A DNA stretch of 64,000 bases. Origin: Halocalculus aciditolerans. Lineage in GTDB: Archaea > Halobacteriota > Halobacteria > Halobacteriales > Halobacteriaceae. Of the stretch, positions 33,754 through 42,588 are shown piece by piece (position 1 is the stretch's first letter; every line of letters begins with the position of its first letter). A model generated the notes under the pieces. That model searched no databases, had not been told where the DNA came from, and saw nothing but the letters and a program-made list of their open reading frames with translations. Made by a program: the position numbers and the translations under genes. The stretch is taken from positions 744,001-808,000 of the forward strand of contig NZ_BMPG01000001.1 in NCBI RefSeq assembly GCF_014647475.1, in the 5' to 3' direction.

Positions 33754-34152
33754 CTACTGTCGGCTCTCGCCCGCGAGGTCTCCCAGGATGTCGTCGACGG
33801 ATTCCGCCGCCGACCGGAAATCCTGCATCGTGATGCCGTCCGTCGTCACGAACACCCCGCGGTCCGACCGCGTGATACGCACGAGGTAGCCGTTATCGAA
33901 CGCGCGAATCGTGAACTGGTACTCGCCGAGCTCCGAGTTGCTGTACGCGCCCTGCGTCACGTTGTAATCCTGCCACTCCGCGCCGATGAACGCCATCAGG
34001 TCCGCGTCGCGTTCGAGGTCCGAGCGCAGGTAGATCTGCTCGTAGTCGTTGTGCGTGAAGTACGTCGCCGACCGCAGGCTGTCGCCGAGCGCCGTCCGCG
34101 CGACGGTGACGAGGCGGTCGCGCGGCCCGTCGCCGAGAAGCTGATCCGACAT
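33754..34152 (-). CDS. Conserved haloarchaeal hypothetical protein
   Basis: A 132-residue soluble protein. It begins with a helix (LGDGPRDRLVTVARTALGDS), followed by strands SATYFTHNDYEQIYLRSDLE, YQFTIRAFDNGYLVRITRSD and RGVFVTTDGITMQDFRSAAE. The pattern suggests a compact alpha/beta sensor-like or chaperone-like fold. There are no Cys or signal sequences. It lies upstream of the previous gene on the same strand, with about 105 bases between. The function is not recognised. Confidence 0.65.
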   Translation of the reverse strand: MSDQLLGDGPRDRLVTVARTALGDSLRSATYFTHNDYEQIYLRSDLERDADLMAFIGAEWQDYNVTQGAYSNSELGEYQFTIRAFDNGYLVRITRSDRGVFVTTDGITMQDFRSAAESVDDILGDLAGESRQ

Positions 34153-34200
34153 ACCCGCCGAATCACACCGCGGGAGTAAGAAGGTTCGTACGGCGCGCTG

Positions 34201-34553
34201 CTACGTCTCGACGCGGACGTAGACGTCGACGACCGTCCCGTCGTGTCGGATGTAGACGCCCGTCCGGGCGTTCGTGTCGTTCCTGACGGCGTCGAGGTCC
34301 CGTCGCACCGCGTCCACCGCGGTGAGGTCGACCGCCGCCGCGTCGTCCGCGACGGCCTCCTCGACGACGCTCTGAACGACCGCGCTGTCCGCGAGCCGAG
34401 AGTCGTTCAGCGGAACCGCCTCGGGCCTATCCGTCCCGAGTTCCGTCGTCGCGTAGAGGGTGGCGTCGCTCGACCCGTTCCCTGCGTGTAGACGACGCCG
34501 GCGGCGACCGCGGCGACGAGGACGACAGCGGCGAGGAGGAATCGGCGACGCAT
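34201..34553 (-). pseudogene. Exported small protein gene with an apparent frameshift
   Basis: From the ATG at 34553 the sequence reads MRRRFLLAAVVLVAAVAAGV then VYT, a good signal peptide or N-terminal membrane anchor. Near 34484-34488 the coding frame changes; the continuation in the other frame is AGNGSSDATLYATTELGTDR and onward, ending DGTVVDVYVRVET at 34201. Adding one base restores a single reading frame of about 117 residues. Both parts have haloarchaeal codon bias. It is either a real one-base deletion that inactivates the gene or an error in the sequence. The domain after the anchor is a small alpha/beta unit of unknown role. Confidence 0.6.
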
Positions 34554-34588
34554 ACCGCACCGACGACCCAGACGGAATTACGTTTCTC

Positions 34589-35839
34589 TCAGGCTTCGAG
34601 TTCGACGTCGAGGTCCTCGAGGTCGAAGTTCTCGCGGAGGAGGACGTCCCGCTGGTCGGCGACCTCGGCTTCCTGCTGCATGAGCTGTTTGTACTTCGAC
34701 TGCGGCGCGAGGTTCCCGATGAGGACGCCGCCGACGATCTTCCCGTCCTTGAACGCGATGCGCCGCCACTCCGTCTCGGAGTACTTGCGCTCCGCGTGGT
34801 CCTCGCCAATCGTGGGGAAACCGAAGGAGAGGAAGGGGAAGTCGAAGTGGGTGATGGAGTACGAGGACACCCAGCGGAAGGCGTCGACCTCGCTCTCGAC
34901 GTCGTCGGCCGTCATCGCCTTCGCGGCGACGCTCCCCTGCTGTTTCGCGCTGCCCCACGAGCCGTTCTGCGCGCGCTCGCTGAGGATGGTGTCGTGGAAC
35001 TGCGTCAGGTCGCCGGCCGCGTAGACGTCGTCGACGCTCGTCCGCATGTACTCGTCGACGACGATGCCGTTGTCCGTCTCCACGCCCGTATCCTGGAGGA
35101 GTTCGAGGTTGAAGTTCAGGCCGATGGCGACGCCGACGAACTCCGCGTCGTAGCGCTCGCCGTTCGGGTCGACGGCCGCGGTGACGTTCCCGTCGTCGTC
35201 CGTCTCGAAGCGGTCGACGCCGGAGTCGAAGACGGGTTCGACGCCCTTCTCGCGGAGGGCGTCGTGGATGATGTCCGCGCCCTCCTTGCTCATCGCGTAC
35301 CGCCACCAGGCGTCGCCGCGCATCAGGTAGTGCGCGTCGAGCCCCTGTGCCGCCGAGATGGCGGCGAGGTCGATCCCGAGGAGGCCCGCGCCGACGATGA
35401 CGCTCGTCGACGCTTCCTCCGCGTGCTCCTTGATGCGGCGCGCGTCCTCGAACGTCCAGAAGTGGTGGATGCCGTCAGCGTCGGAGTTCTCGACGGGGAG
35501 CTGCGTCGGCGTCCCGCCCGTCGCGACGAGAAGCTCGTCGTACGCGAGCGTCTCGTCGTCGTGCGTGTAGACCTCGTGTGCGTCCGTGTCGATGCCGGTG
35601 ACGAGCGTGTTCAACGCGAGGTCGATGTCGCGGTCGTCGTACCAGTCCTCGTCGTGGATGGAGATGGGTGCCTCCGGGAGTTTCCCCTTCGCGAACTCCT
35701 TGATGAGAATGCGATTGTAGAGGGGCTCTCCCTCGTCGGTGACGACCGTCACGTCCGCGTCGGGCTCGCGCTCGCGGATGGTCTCCGCGGCGGAACTGCC
35801 CGCGATGCCGTCACCGATAATCACGTACGACTCAGTCAT
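34589..35839 (-). CDS. NAD(P)/FAD-dependent oxidoreductase
   Basis: A 416-residue flavoprotein. The FAD-binding motif is YVIIGDGIAGSSAAETIRE (Asp replaces the middle Gly of GxGxxG), the NAD(P) motif is SVIVGAGLLGIDLAA, and the second FAD motif is VDDVYAAGDLTQFHD. It resembles ferredoxin/rubredoxin reductases and the FAD half of NAD(P)H nitrite reductases, with a C-terminal domain from about 330 (FDFPFLSFGFPTIGEDHAER). The redox partner is unknown. The start at 35839 precedes the first strand by four residues. It is divergent from the gene at 35957. Confidence 0.85.
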   Translation of the reverse strand: MTESYVIIGDGIAGSSAAETIREREPDADVTVVTDEGEPLYNRILIKEFAKGKLPEAPISIHDEDWYDDRDIDLALNTLVTGIDTDAHEVYTHDDETLAYDELLVATGGTPTQLPVENSDADGIHHFWTFEDARRIKEHAEEASTSVIVGAGLLGIDLAAISAAQGLDAHYLMRGDAWWRYAMSKEGADIIHDALREKGVEPVFDSGVDRFETDDDGNVTAAVDPNGERYDAEFVGVAIGLNFNLELLQDTGVETDNGIVVDEYMRTSVDDVYAAGDLTQFHDTILSERAQNGSWGSAKQQGSVAAKAMTADDVESEVDAFRWVSSYSITHFDFPFLSFGFPTIGEDHAERKYSETEWRRIAFKDGKIVGGVLIGNLAPQSKYKQLMQQEAEVADQRDVLLRENFDLEDLDVELEA

Positions 35840-35956
35840 AGCGGGAGATAGCAAGTCCGGGTTAAAGTGGATTGCTATCCGTCGAAGGAAACGGCAACCG
35901 CTGCCGCGGTGACCGGCGTCGGGGCGTTTACGGTCCTCGAACCCGAAGACGCAGAC

Positions 35957-36520
35957 ATGAAAATCCACCAGAACGTCAAACACTTCGCGTTCAAGAAATC
36001 CCTCGAGCTTCCCGTCGTCGGCGAGAAAACCCACGAGCGACTCGTCGGCATGCACGTCGACATCTTCCTCGGGAAGGCCGACGCCGACCGCCGCGACGAA
36101 CGCGAAGCCCACCTCGAAGCGTTCTTCGACGGCACCATCGACATGTACCTCGCCGCGCTCCAGGCCGGCCACCCGGAGGCGGCCGCTCGCGAGATGACGC
36201 ACGTCGTCGCGAACTTCGACTTCTACAACCACGGCTGGACGGAGATGATGGAGTTCCCCGCCGACGAGCTCTCCGAGCACTACGACCGCTACGCCGACTT
36301 CTTCGCCGCCCACGACATCACGCTCGACGACCCGCTCGGCGAGTTCGTCCCGGCAGGCGGCGTCCCGGACGCCCCCGCGACTCCCGACAAACTCGACGAC
36401 GGCGACTACGCGAACGCCGACGCCGGCTACGCCGACGACGTCTACGTCGAGGACGCCGACGGCGACCTCCACAAGGGCGGCACCTCGAACGCCGACGACG
36501 ACGCCGACGTCACCGCCTGA
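35957..36520 (+). CDS. Conserved haloarchaeal helical protein
   Basis: A 187-residue protein, mainly helical, beginning MKIHQNVKHFAFKKSLELPV. Central segments are HVDIFLGKADADRRDEREAH, LEAFFDGTIDMYLAALQAGH and AREMTHVVANFDFYNHGWTE. The last 55 residues are a low-complexity Asp/Ala/Gly/Tyr tail. Several His in the helices could bind a metal, but no known motif is complete. It has no membrane span. It probably belongs to a haloarchaeal DUF family. The ATG at 35957 is chosen; the upstream frame is not typical protein. Confidence 0.7.
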   Translation: MKIHQNVKHFAFKKSLELPVVGEKTHERLVGMHVDIFLGKADADRRDEREAHLEAFFDGTIDMYLAALQAGHPEAAAREMTHVVANFDFYNHGWTEMMEFPADELSEHYDRYADFFAAHDITLDDPLGEFVPAGGVPDAPATPDKLDDGDYANADAGYADDVYVEDADGDLHKGGTSNADDDADVTA

Positions 36521-36532
36521 GTCAGACGGCCA

Positions 36533-37846
36533 CTACTCGATAATCCGGTCGGCGCACTCGTAGCCGGCGACGATAGCGCCGTTCAGCGAGCGTTCGGGAT
36601 ACTGGGCTTCGCTCGCCATACCCGCATAATAGACGCCGTCGCCGACGTCGTCGGCGAGGTCGTAGGGAACGACCATGTCGAGGTAGCCGCGCTCGTAGAC
36701 GGGCGCGGTCCGCGGGTTTCGCGCCGTCTTCATCCAGTTCACCTGACTCCGGTCGAAGTCCGGGAAGAGCGACTCCAGCCCGTCCAGCCAGCGCTCCTCG
36801 ACTTCTTCATCGCTATCCTGCCACGCGGGGTCCTCGGGGCTCTGGATGTACTTCGGGACGTAGAGGAGGTGTTCGCCGCCGTAGTGCGACTCGTCGATGA
36901 AGTTCGTGTGCTCGATGAGCGCGCCGAACGGCGCGTCGTCCGCGACGTTCAGCCAGTACGTATCAGTCAGCGAGTTCTCCATCGAGACGAGCGTGCAGAC
37001 GGTGCCCTGGAACTCGATGTCGCACTCGTAGCCCGTGAGCGCCTCCAGTACGTTCGGCATCGCGGCGACCACGACGCCGTCGACGTCGAACGTCTCCGCG
37101 TCCCCCGCCTCGCCGCGCTCCACGGTCAGCGTCGTCGCCGCGCCGCCCTCGATGCCGACGTCCGTCACGCGCACTCTCGTCTCGATGACGTCCCGGCCGA
37201 CGTCGTCGACGAGCGCGTTCGTGAACTGGTAGAAGCCGCCGTCGAGGTAGCCCAGCGGCTCCCCCTTCAGGAGGTCGCGCTCCCCGCGGAACTTAATCCT
37301 CCCCAGCAGCCAGGCGGCGGAGACGTCCTCTTTGCGCTCGCCGAACTTCGCGTCGAGGAGCGGCTCGAAGAACGTCTCGTAGACGTTCTCGGTCGTGTGC
37401 CGCAGGCAGAACTCACGGACTGAGACGTCCTCGAAATCCTCGAGGTCGTCGAACGTGTCGAACTTCGGAATCCCCTCGGAGACGTCGACGTCGAGGACGA
37501 GCATCCCGAGTCTGAACGTGTCGTACACGCTCCAGTGGGGGAACGCGAGGATCTCCCACGGCTTGTCCATCGGGTGAATCTGGCCGTCGATGTAGTAGGC
37601 GTTCTTCCCGATCGGCCACTCGAGCTTGTCGCCGAGGCCGAGCTCCTCGATGAGGTCGACGATGGTCTCCTCGCTCCCGGAGAGATGGTGGTAGTATTTC
37701 TCGATGGGGTCGCCGGCCGTCTCGTAGGAGGCGGCGAGGCCGCCGAGGTCGTCGCTCGCCTCGAACACGCGGACGTCGTGGCCGGCGGTCTGGAGCCGAC
37801 GGGCCGCCGCGAGCCCGGCGACGCCGCCGCCGACGATACCGATCAT
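36533..37846 (-). CDS. FAD-dependent amine oxidase/protoporphyrinogen oxidase-like protein
   Basis: A 437-residue flavoprotein. The N terminus IGIVGGGVAGLAAARRLQTA is the dinucleotide-binding motif, followed by VRVFEASDDLGGLAASYETA, a typical GG-doublet. C-terminal GDGVYYAGMASEAQYPERSL contacts FAD. This architecture covers protoporphyrinogen oxidase, phytoene desaturase-like and UDP-galactopyranose-mutase-related enzymes. A conserved 'PIEKYYHHLSGSEETIVDLI' segment near the active site is common in archaeal members of uncertain substrate. No glycosylation or haem genes lie next to it, so the reaction is left open. Confidence 0.8.
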   Translation of the reverse strand: MIGIVGGGVAGLAAARRLQTAGHDVRVFEASDDLGGLAASYETAGDPIEKYYHHLSGSEETIVDLIEELGLGDKLEWPIGKNAYYIDGQIHPMDKPWEILAFPHWSVYDTFRLGMLVLDVDVSEGIPKFDTFDDLEDFEDVSVREFCLRHTTENVYETFFEPLLDAKFGERKEDVSAAWLLGRIKFRGERDLLKGEPLGYLDGGFYQFTNALVDDVGRDVIETRVRVTDVGIEGGAATTLTVERGEAGDAETFDVDGVVVAAMPNVLEALTGYECDIEFQGTVCTLVSMENSLTDTYWLNVADDAPFGALIEHTNFIDESHYGGEHLLYVPKYIQSPEDPAWQDSDEEVEERWLDGLESLFPDFDRSQVNWMKTARNPRTAPVYERGYLDMVVPYDLADDVGDGVYYAGMASEAQYPERSLNGAIVAGYECADRIIE

Positions 37847-37935
37847 GTCCGCGAATCCGGGGGGCGAGCGGTTTACCGTTACGGTCTGCGGCGTTCGCTA
37901 GGCTTTTCTCCCCGCCTTCGGTAGGTAGGGGGAGA

Positions 37936-38817
37936 ATGGTTACCGCGTGGGCACCGGCGACGAGCGCGAACCTCGGGAGCGGCTTCGACACCTTCGGCGT
38001 GGCGCTCGACCGACCGGGCGACGTCGTCACCGTCGAGCGCGCCGAGGAGACGACCATCGAGATGCGCGGCCTCGGGAGCGAGTTCATCCCCGAAGACCCC
38101 GCGAAGAACACCGCCGGCGTCGTCGCCGCCGAACTCGACGCCCCCGCCCGCATCACTATCGACAAGGGCGTCCGCCCCTCCTCCGGCCTCGGGTCCTCCG
38201 CGGCCTCCGCGGCCGCCGCCGCCGTCGCCCTCGACGACCTCTACGACCTCGGCCTCGACGACGAGACGCTCGTCCGCGCCGCCGCTGAAGGCGAAGCCGT
38301 CGTCTCCGGCGACGCCCACGCCGACAACGTCGCGCCCTCCATCCTCGGCGGCTTCACCATCGTCCGCGAGGACGGCGTCTTCTCCGTCGACACCGACCTC
38401 GCGCTCGTCGCCTGCCTCCCCGACCGGGTCGGCTCCACCCGCGAAGCCCGCGACGTCGTCCCGCAGGAGACCACCCTCGACGAACTCGTGCACACGGTCG
38501 GGAGCGCCGCGACGCTCGTCGCCGGCATGTACGAGAACGATCCCGTGCGCGTCGGCCGCGGCATGGACGAACGCGTCGTCACGCCCGCGCGCGCCGCCCT
38601 CATCGACGGCTACGACGCCGCCCGCGAAGCCGCGCTCGACGCCGGCGCGACCGGCGTCACGGTCTCCGGGGCCGGCCCCAGCGTCCTCGCCGTCTGCTAC
38701 CCCGGCCGTCGTCGCGACATCGCCGCCGCCCTCACCAGCGGCTTCGACGCCGAAGGAATCGACGCGCGCGCCTTCCAGACGCGCGTCGGCGACGGCGCGT
38801 ACATCCTCGACCGCTGA
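37936..38817 (+). CDS. thrB: Homoserine kinase
   Basis: A 293-residue GHMP kinase that phosphorylates homoserine for threonine synthesis. Motif 1 is APATSANLGSGFDTFGVALD, the ATP loop is GVRPSSGLGSSAASAAAAAV, and motif 3 is GATGVTVSGAGPSVLAVCY. All are intact and the length is normal. It is divergent from the FAD protein at 37846 with about 90 bases between. The next gene starts 42 bases downstream but is unrelated in function. No thrC or hom gene lies in the window. Confidence 0.95.
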   Translation: MVTAWAPATSANLGSGFDTFGVALDRPGDVVTVERAEETTIEMRGLGSEFIPEDPAKNTAGVVAAELDAPARITIDKGVRPSSGLGSSAASAAAAAVALDDLYDLGLDDETLVRAAAEGEAVVSGDAHADNVAPSILGGFTIVREDGVFSVDTDLALVACLPDRVGSTREARDVVPQETTLDELVHTVGSAATLVAGMYENDPVRVGRGMDERVVTPARAALIDGYDAAREAALDAGATGVTVSGAGPSVLAVCYPGRRRDIAAALTSGFDAEGIDARAFQTRVGDGAYILDR

Positions 38818-38859
38818 CAACCCCACACCCTTTTGACGCGCCCGACGCGACGTTCCGGC

Positions 38860-40047
38860 GTGCCCTCCAGACGACAGTTCCTCGCCGCCAGCGCGAGCGC
38901 CGCGACCGCCGGGCTCGCCGGCTGTGCCGCCCTCGACGCCCCCGCGTTCGAACCCGGGAGCGACGCCAGCACGGACTGGCGGACGCCGCGCTACGACGCA
39001 CGGAACACCGCCTACGCGCCGAACGCCGCCGCGCCCCGCGACGGCGTCCGCGAACGCTGGACGTACACTGACGCCGCCGCCTGCGGCGCGCCAGCCGTCG
39101 CCGACGGCACCGTCTTCCTCCCGACACCGGACGCCCTCGTCGCGCTCGACGCCGAAACCGGCGACGAGCGATGGCGGTTCACCGGCGAGAACCGCGGGCC
39201 GTGGCCGCGCAGCCCCAGCGTCGGCGGCGGACTCGTCTACACGACCACCGAACGCGGCACGGTCTACGCCCTCGACGCCGAAACCGGCGACGTCGCGTGG
39301 TCGCTCGCCGACGCCGGCTCTCTCTCCGGTCGCCCCCGGCTCGTCGACACCGACCACGCGAACGCGCTCTTCGCCGGCAACGACCAGGGCGTCCTCCGTC
39401 GCATCCACCCCGAAACCGGCGAGGTCTCGTGGCAGTCGGACGTCTTCGGCGCGCCGACCCGAATGGCGTCCTCGCTGTCCGTGCTCTACGTCGGCACCCG
39501 CGCCGGCACCGTCTACACCTACGCGTGGGCGGTCGAACACGACGACCCGCCGACCGAGAGCGGGCGCACCGACGCGGGCGGATCGGTCGACGGTCTCGTC
39601 CCCGGACCAAACGGCGTGCTGGTCACGGCCGTCGGCGGCCCGCTCCGCTACTTCGCCAACGGGACGGCGGTCGACGCGCTCCCCGCGACCACGGCGAACG
39701 CCGCGCCGGTGAAAGCCGGGTCCACCCTCCTCACCGCGGGGTACGACGCGCTCGCGTCCTACCGCGGCTTCGACTCCGAGCAGTGGTGGCGGACGCGCGG
39801 TCGCTTCGACGCCACACCGCCCGTCGCCGCCGGCGACACCCTCTACGCGTCCAGCGGCGACCGCGTCCACGCTTTCGCGCTCGACGGCGGTGTCGGCGCG
39901 TTCGGCTACCGCTTCGGCATCGAACGCTGGTCGCATCCAACACCTGGTTCGGTCGAAGGGCTCGCCGTCGCCGACGGCGCGCTCTTCGCCGCCTGCCAGC
40001 GAACGGAAGACGCCGGTGTCGGTCTCTACTGCCTCGAACCCGCCTGA
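38860..40047 (+). CDS. Twin-arginine lipoprotein with PQQ-like beta-propeller
   Basis: A 395-residue exported protein. The N terminus PSRRQFLAASASAATAGLAG with Cys directly after is a twin-arginine lipoprotein signal. The body has repeated propeller blades marked by LVALDAETGDERWRFTGEN, TVYALDAETGDVAWSLAD and RRIHPETGEVSWQSD, the PQQ-repeat consensus (ALDAxTGxxxW). About six to seven blades fit the length. Such proteins act as scaffolds or substrate binders outside the cell; without catalytic residues it need not bind PQQ. The GTG at 38860 puts the twin Arg at residues 4-5; a TTG nine codons upstream is the alternative. Confidence 0.82.
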   Translation: MPSRRQFLAASASAATAGLAGCAALDAPAFEPGSDASTDWRTPRYDARNTAYAPNAAAPRDGVRERWTYTDAAACGAPAVADGTVFLPTPDALVALDAETGDERWRFTGENRGPWPRSPSVGGGLVYTTTERGTVYALDAETGDVAWSLADAGSLSGRPRLVDTDHANALFAGNDQGVLRRIHPETGEVSWQSDVFGAPTRMASSLSVLYVGTRAGTVYTYAWAVEHDDPPTESGRTDAGGSVDGLVPGPNGVLVTAVGGPLRYFANGTAVDALPATTANAAPVKAGSTLLTAGYDALASYRGFDSEQWWRTRGRFDATPPVAAGDTLYASSGDRVHAFALDGGVGAFGYRFGIERWSHPTPGSVEGLAVADGALFAACQRTEDAGVGLYCLEPA

Positions 40048-40832
40048 ACGCGGGACGCGAGCGCCGACAGCGCCACCGGCAACGCGTCGACGGCGTCCGG
40101 ACTCTCGCCGAACGCGGGGTTCCAGTCCCCGGGCGCGACGTAGTCGCTCACGAGGTAGAGCGCGCCCGCCGCACACCCACGATAGTCGCCCACGGCGAAC
40201 GTCGCCGCGCCCTCCATCTCCACCGTCAACACGCCCGCGTCGCGGTACTGCTCGACCTCCCGCCGCGTCTCCCGGAAGAACGCGTCCGTCGTCCACGTCG
40301 CCCCCGTCGCGTAGCGCTCGCCCTCCGCCTCCAGTTCGTCCGTCAGCGCGCCCACCAACTCCGCGTCCGCCGCCACGCGCTCCGCGTCCGGGAGGTAGTG
40401 GTGACTCACGCCCTCGTCCCTGACGCCTTCGTCGGCGACGACGAACGCTGACTGCGGGTGGTCCGGCTGGAGACAGCCCGCCCACCCCACCGAGAGAAAC
40501 ACGTCCGCGCCCGCCGCGTGCAGGACTTCGAGCACCATCGCCGTCGTCGGCGCGCCGATTCCGAAATACCCGACGACGCCGAGGTCCGCCGAGACGTCGA
40601 GGTCCGTGAAGCGGTGGAGTTCGAAGTCGAACAAGCCCTCGCCGGAATCGACGCGTTCCGTCTCCCGCGCGTCGAGCACGCGGTCGAGGAAATGCGGCTG
40701 GTAACACACTAACACGCCGTCGGGCGCGTCCGCGACCAGGGGCGTCCCGCGCTCCGCCGCGTCGTCCAGCACGTCGTCCGGCGTGAACACCGCGGGCTCG
40801 TCGTACTTCTCCGGATAGTTCGGCAGCGGCAT
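40026..40832 (-). CDS. Nucleoside phosphorylase
   Basis: A 268-residue enzyme of the PNP/UDP family, which splits nucleosides with phosphate. Matching segments are VVGYFGIGAPTTAMVLEVLH, FLSVGWAGCLQPDHPQSAFV, SHHYLPDAERVAA and the ribose-binding VLTVEMEGAATFAVGDYRG (EME). These are typical of uridine phosphorylase-like or 5'-methylthioadenosine phosphorylase-like proteins; the base specificity is not readable. The ATG at 40832 (MPLPNYPEKYD) is preferred over the upstream open part. Its 3' end overlaps the convergent lipoprotein gene by 22 bases. Confidence 0.82.
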   Translation of the reverse strand: MPLPNYPEKYDEPAVFTPDDVLDDAAERGTPLVADAPDGVLVCYQPHFLDRVLDARETERVDSGEGLFDFELHRFTDLDVSADLGVVGYFGIGAPTTAMVLEVLHAAGADVFLSVGWAGCLQPDHPQSAFVVADEGVRDEGVSHHYLPDAERVAADAELVGALTDELEAEGERYATGATWTTDAFFRETRREVEQYRDAGVLTVEMEGAATFAVGDYRGCAAGALYLVSDYVAPGDWNPAFGESPDAVDALPVALSALASRVQAGSRQ

Positions 40833-40907
40833 CGTACGCACGCGTTCCGTGCGCCGAACCTTCAAATGCGAGGACGCGGCGACGTCACCGTATCACCCGA
40901 GAAGCAT

Positions 40908-40984
40908 CCGCGGGCGTCCGCTTCGGAACGCGGCGACGCCGCGCCCGCGGAGAGAACTCCTCGGACGGCGAATGGCCGTCCGAG
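40908..40984. terminator. Tandem hairpins between nucleoside phosphorylase and leuB
   Basis: Two inverted repeats fill this gap. CCGCGGGCG (40908-40916) pairs with CGCCCGCGG (40942-40950) and encloses GCGGC-GAC-GCCGC (40930-40942) with a triplet loop. CTCGGACGGC (40960-40969) pairs with GCCGTCCGAG (40975-40984). They follow the end of the leuB operon on the minus strand and precede the phosphorylase start by about 75 bases. A terminator for leuB is the simplest reading; U tracts are weak. Confidence 0.5.
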
Positions 40985-41018
40985 TAGGAAGGGAAAATCG
41001 GCGTCGTCCGAACGCCCC

Positions 41019-41987
41019 TCAGAGTTCGTCGAGGACGGCCGCGGCGACGTCGTCCGTGCCGGCGTCGCCGCCGAGGTCGGGCGTCCGCGGGCCGTCTTCG
41101 AGGACGGCCTCCACCGCGTCGCGAACGCGGTCTGCGTCCGCGCCGTAGCCGAGGAAGTCGAGGAGCATCGCCGCCGAGAGAATCGCCGCGCAGGGGTTCG
41201 CGACGCCCTCGCCCGCGATGTCGGGCGCGGTGCCGTGCACGGGCTCGAAGACGCCGCGCTCCGGGCCGACGTTCGCCGACGGCAGGAGGCCGAGCCCGCC
41301 GACGAGGCCAGCAGCTAGATCGGAGAGCACGTCGCCCGCGAGGTTCGGGCAGACGACGACGTCGTACTCCTCGGGCCGCAGACAGAGATGCATCGCGAGC
41401 GCGTCCATCAGCGCTCGCTCCGTCTCCACCCCGCGCTCGTCGGCGACGCCCTCGACCGCGTCGAGGAACCGCCCGTCCGTCTCCCGCATCACGTTCGCCT
41501 TGTGCGCGACCGTGAACCCCTCGGGCGCGTAGTCGCAGGCGTACTCGGCGAGCCGCTCGCTCGCCGACGTCGTCACGACGCGCGTGAGCGTCGACACGTC
41601 CGCCGTGAGCTTGCTCTCGATGCCCTTGTAGACGCCCTCGGAGTTCTCCCGGAGGAAGACGAGGTCCGTCTCCGGGCGGAGCGCGTCCACGCCCGGATAC
41701 GCCTTCGCCGGGCGGACGTTCACGAAGGAGTCCACCGCCTCGCGGAGCGGGAGAATGACGTCCGCCGCGCTCTCGCCGACGGAGCCGAAGAGCGTCGCGT
41801 CAGCCGACGCCACGAGGTCGTAGGTCTCCTCGGGGAGCGGGTCCCCGGTCGCTTCGAGCACGGCGTCGCCAGCGTCCGCCTCGACGAACTCGAAGCCGCG
41901 GTCGAGCGCATCGAGCACGTCCACCGCCGGCGGGACGACCTCCCGGCCGATACCGTCGCCGGCGACGACCGCAATCTCCTCACTCAT
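41019..41987 (-). CDS. leuB: 3-isopropylmalate dehydrogenase
   Basis: A 322-residue enzyme that oxidatively decarboxylates 3-isopropylmalate in leucine synthesis. The N terminus [20 protein letters not shown] has the Gly-Asp-Gly-Ile-Gly motif. [17 protein letters not shown] holds the NAD/substrate segment, [13 protein letters not shown] the catalytic Lys, and [20 protein letters not shown] the metal-binding Asp residues. Near the C terminus [20 protein letters not shown] is complete. It is slightly short for the family but no motif is missing. It is the last gene of the seven-gene operon, overlapping leuD by 8 bases. Confidence 0.95.
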   Translation of the reverse strand: MSEEIAVVAGDGIGREVVPPAVDVLDALDRGFEFVEADAGDAVLEATGDPLPEETYDLVASADATLFGSVGESAADVILPLREAVDSFVNVRPAKAYPGVDALRPETDLVFLRENSEGVYKGIESKLTADVSTLTRVVTTSASERLAEYACDYAPEGFTVAHKANVMRETDGRFLDAVEGVADERGVETERALMDALAMHLCLRPEEYDVVVCPNLAGDVLSDLAAGLVGGLGLLPSANVGPERGVFEPVHGTAPDIAGEGVANPCAAILSAAMLLDFLGYGADADRVRDAVEAVLEDGPRTPDLGGDAGTDDVAAAVLDEL

Positions 41988-42588
41988 CGACGTAGGGGAG
42001 GGCCGCGGCGGTCTCTCGCACTGTCTCCTCGTTCGACTTCATCAGCGCCGTCGTGTCCCAGACGCCGTCGACGAGCGCCTTCCGCTGCGCGTCGTCCACC
42101 TCGACGTCCACGGTCGTGTCGCCGTACGTCACCGTCTCCGCGGCGACATCCACGTCGATGTCCGCGTCCGGGTGGTCGGCGATCCAGTCCTGGAGCTCGG
42201 TGACGGTCTCGTGGTCCGCGACCACGGTAGGGATGCCGAGCGCGAGGCAGTTCCCCGCGAAGATCTCCGCGAACGACTCGCCGACGATGGCGTCGATTCC
42301 CCATCGCTGGAGCGCCTGCGGCGCGTGCTCTCTGGAGGAGCCACAGCCGAAGTTCGCGTTGACGGCTAAGACCGACGCGCCCTGATAGCGCTCCTCGTTG
42401 AACGGGTGGTCTTTCGGCTCGTCGTCATCGGTAAAGCGCTGGTCGAAGAACGCGAACTCGCCGAGGCCGTCGAAGGTGACGACCTTCAGGAAGCGCGCGG
42501 GGATGATCTGGTCCGTGTCGATGTCGTTCCCGCGGACGGGCACGCCCGTACCGGAGACGTGCTCGACGGTGTCGGCTGGCCCGCTCAT
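41980..42588 (-). CDS. leuD: 3-isopropylmalate dehydratase small subunit
   Basis: A 202-residue small subunit that works with LeuC to isomerise 2- to 3-isopropylmalate. Typical segments are [20 protein letters not shown], the [20 protein letters not shown] substrate-binding loop and [20 protein letters not shown]. The length is typical. Its start codon overlaps the leuC stop (ATGA) and its stop overlaps leuB by eight bases, so stoichiometric coupled translation of the dehydratase is likely. Confidence 0.95.
   Translation of the reverse strand: MSGPADTVEHVSGTGVPVRGNDIDTDQIIPARFLKVVTFDGLGEFAFFDQRFTDDDEPKDHPFNEERYQGASVLAVNANFGCGSSREHAPQALQRWGIDAIVGESFAEIFAGNCLALGIPTVVADHETVTELQDWIADHPDADIDVDVAAETVTYGDTTVDVEVDDAQRKALVDGVWDTTALMKSNEETVRETAAALPYVDE

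Noticed and set aside
34589-36472. Extended start of the FAD oxidoreductase to 627 residues
   Set aside because: The extra part is antisense to the gene at 35957, and the FAD motif sits only four residues after the chosen start.
37879-40707. 942-codon minus-strand frame opposite thrB and the PQQ lipoprotein
   Set aside because: It is the shadow of two well-supported genes; the composition is low-complexity Arg/Gly with no recognisable fold.
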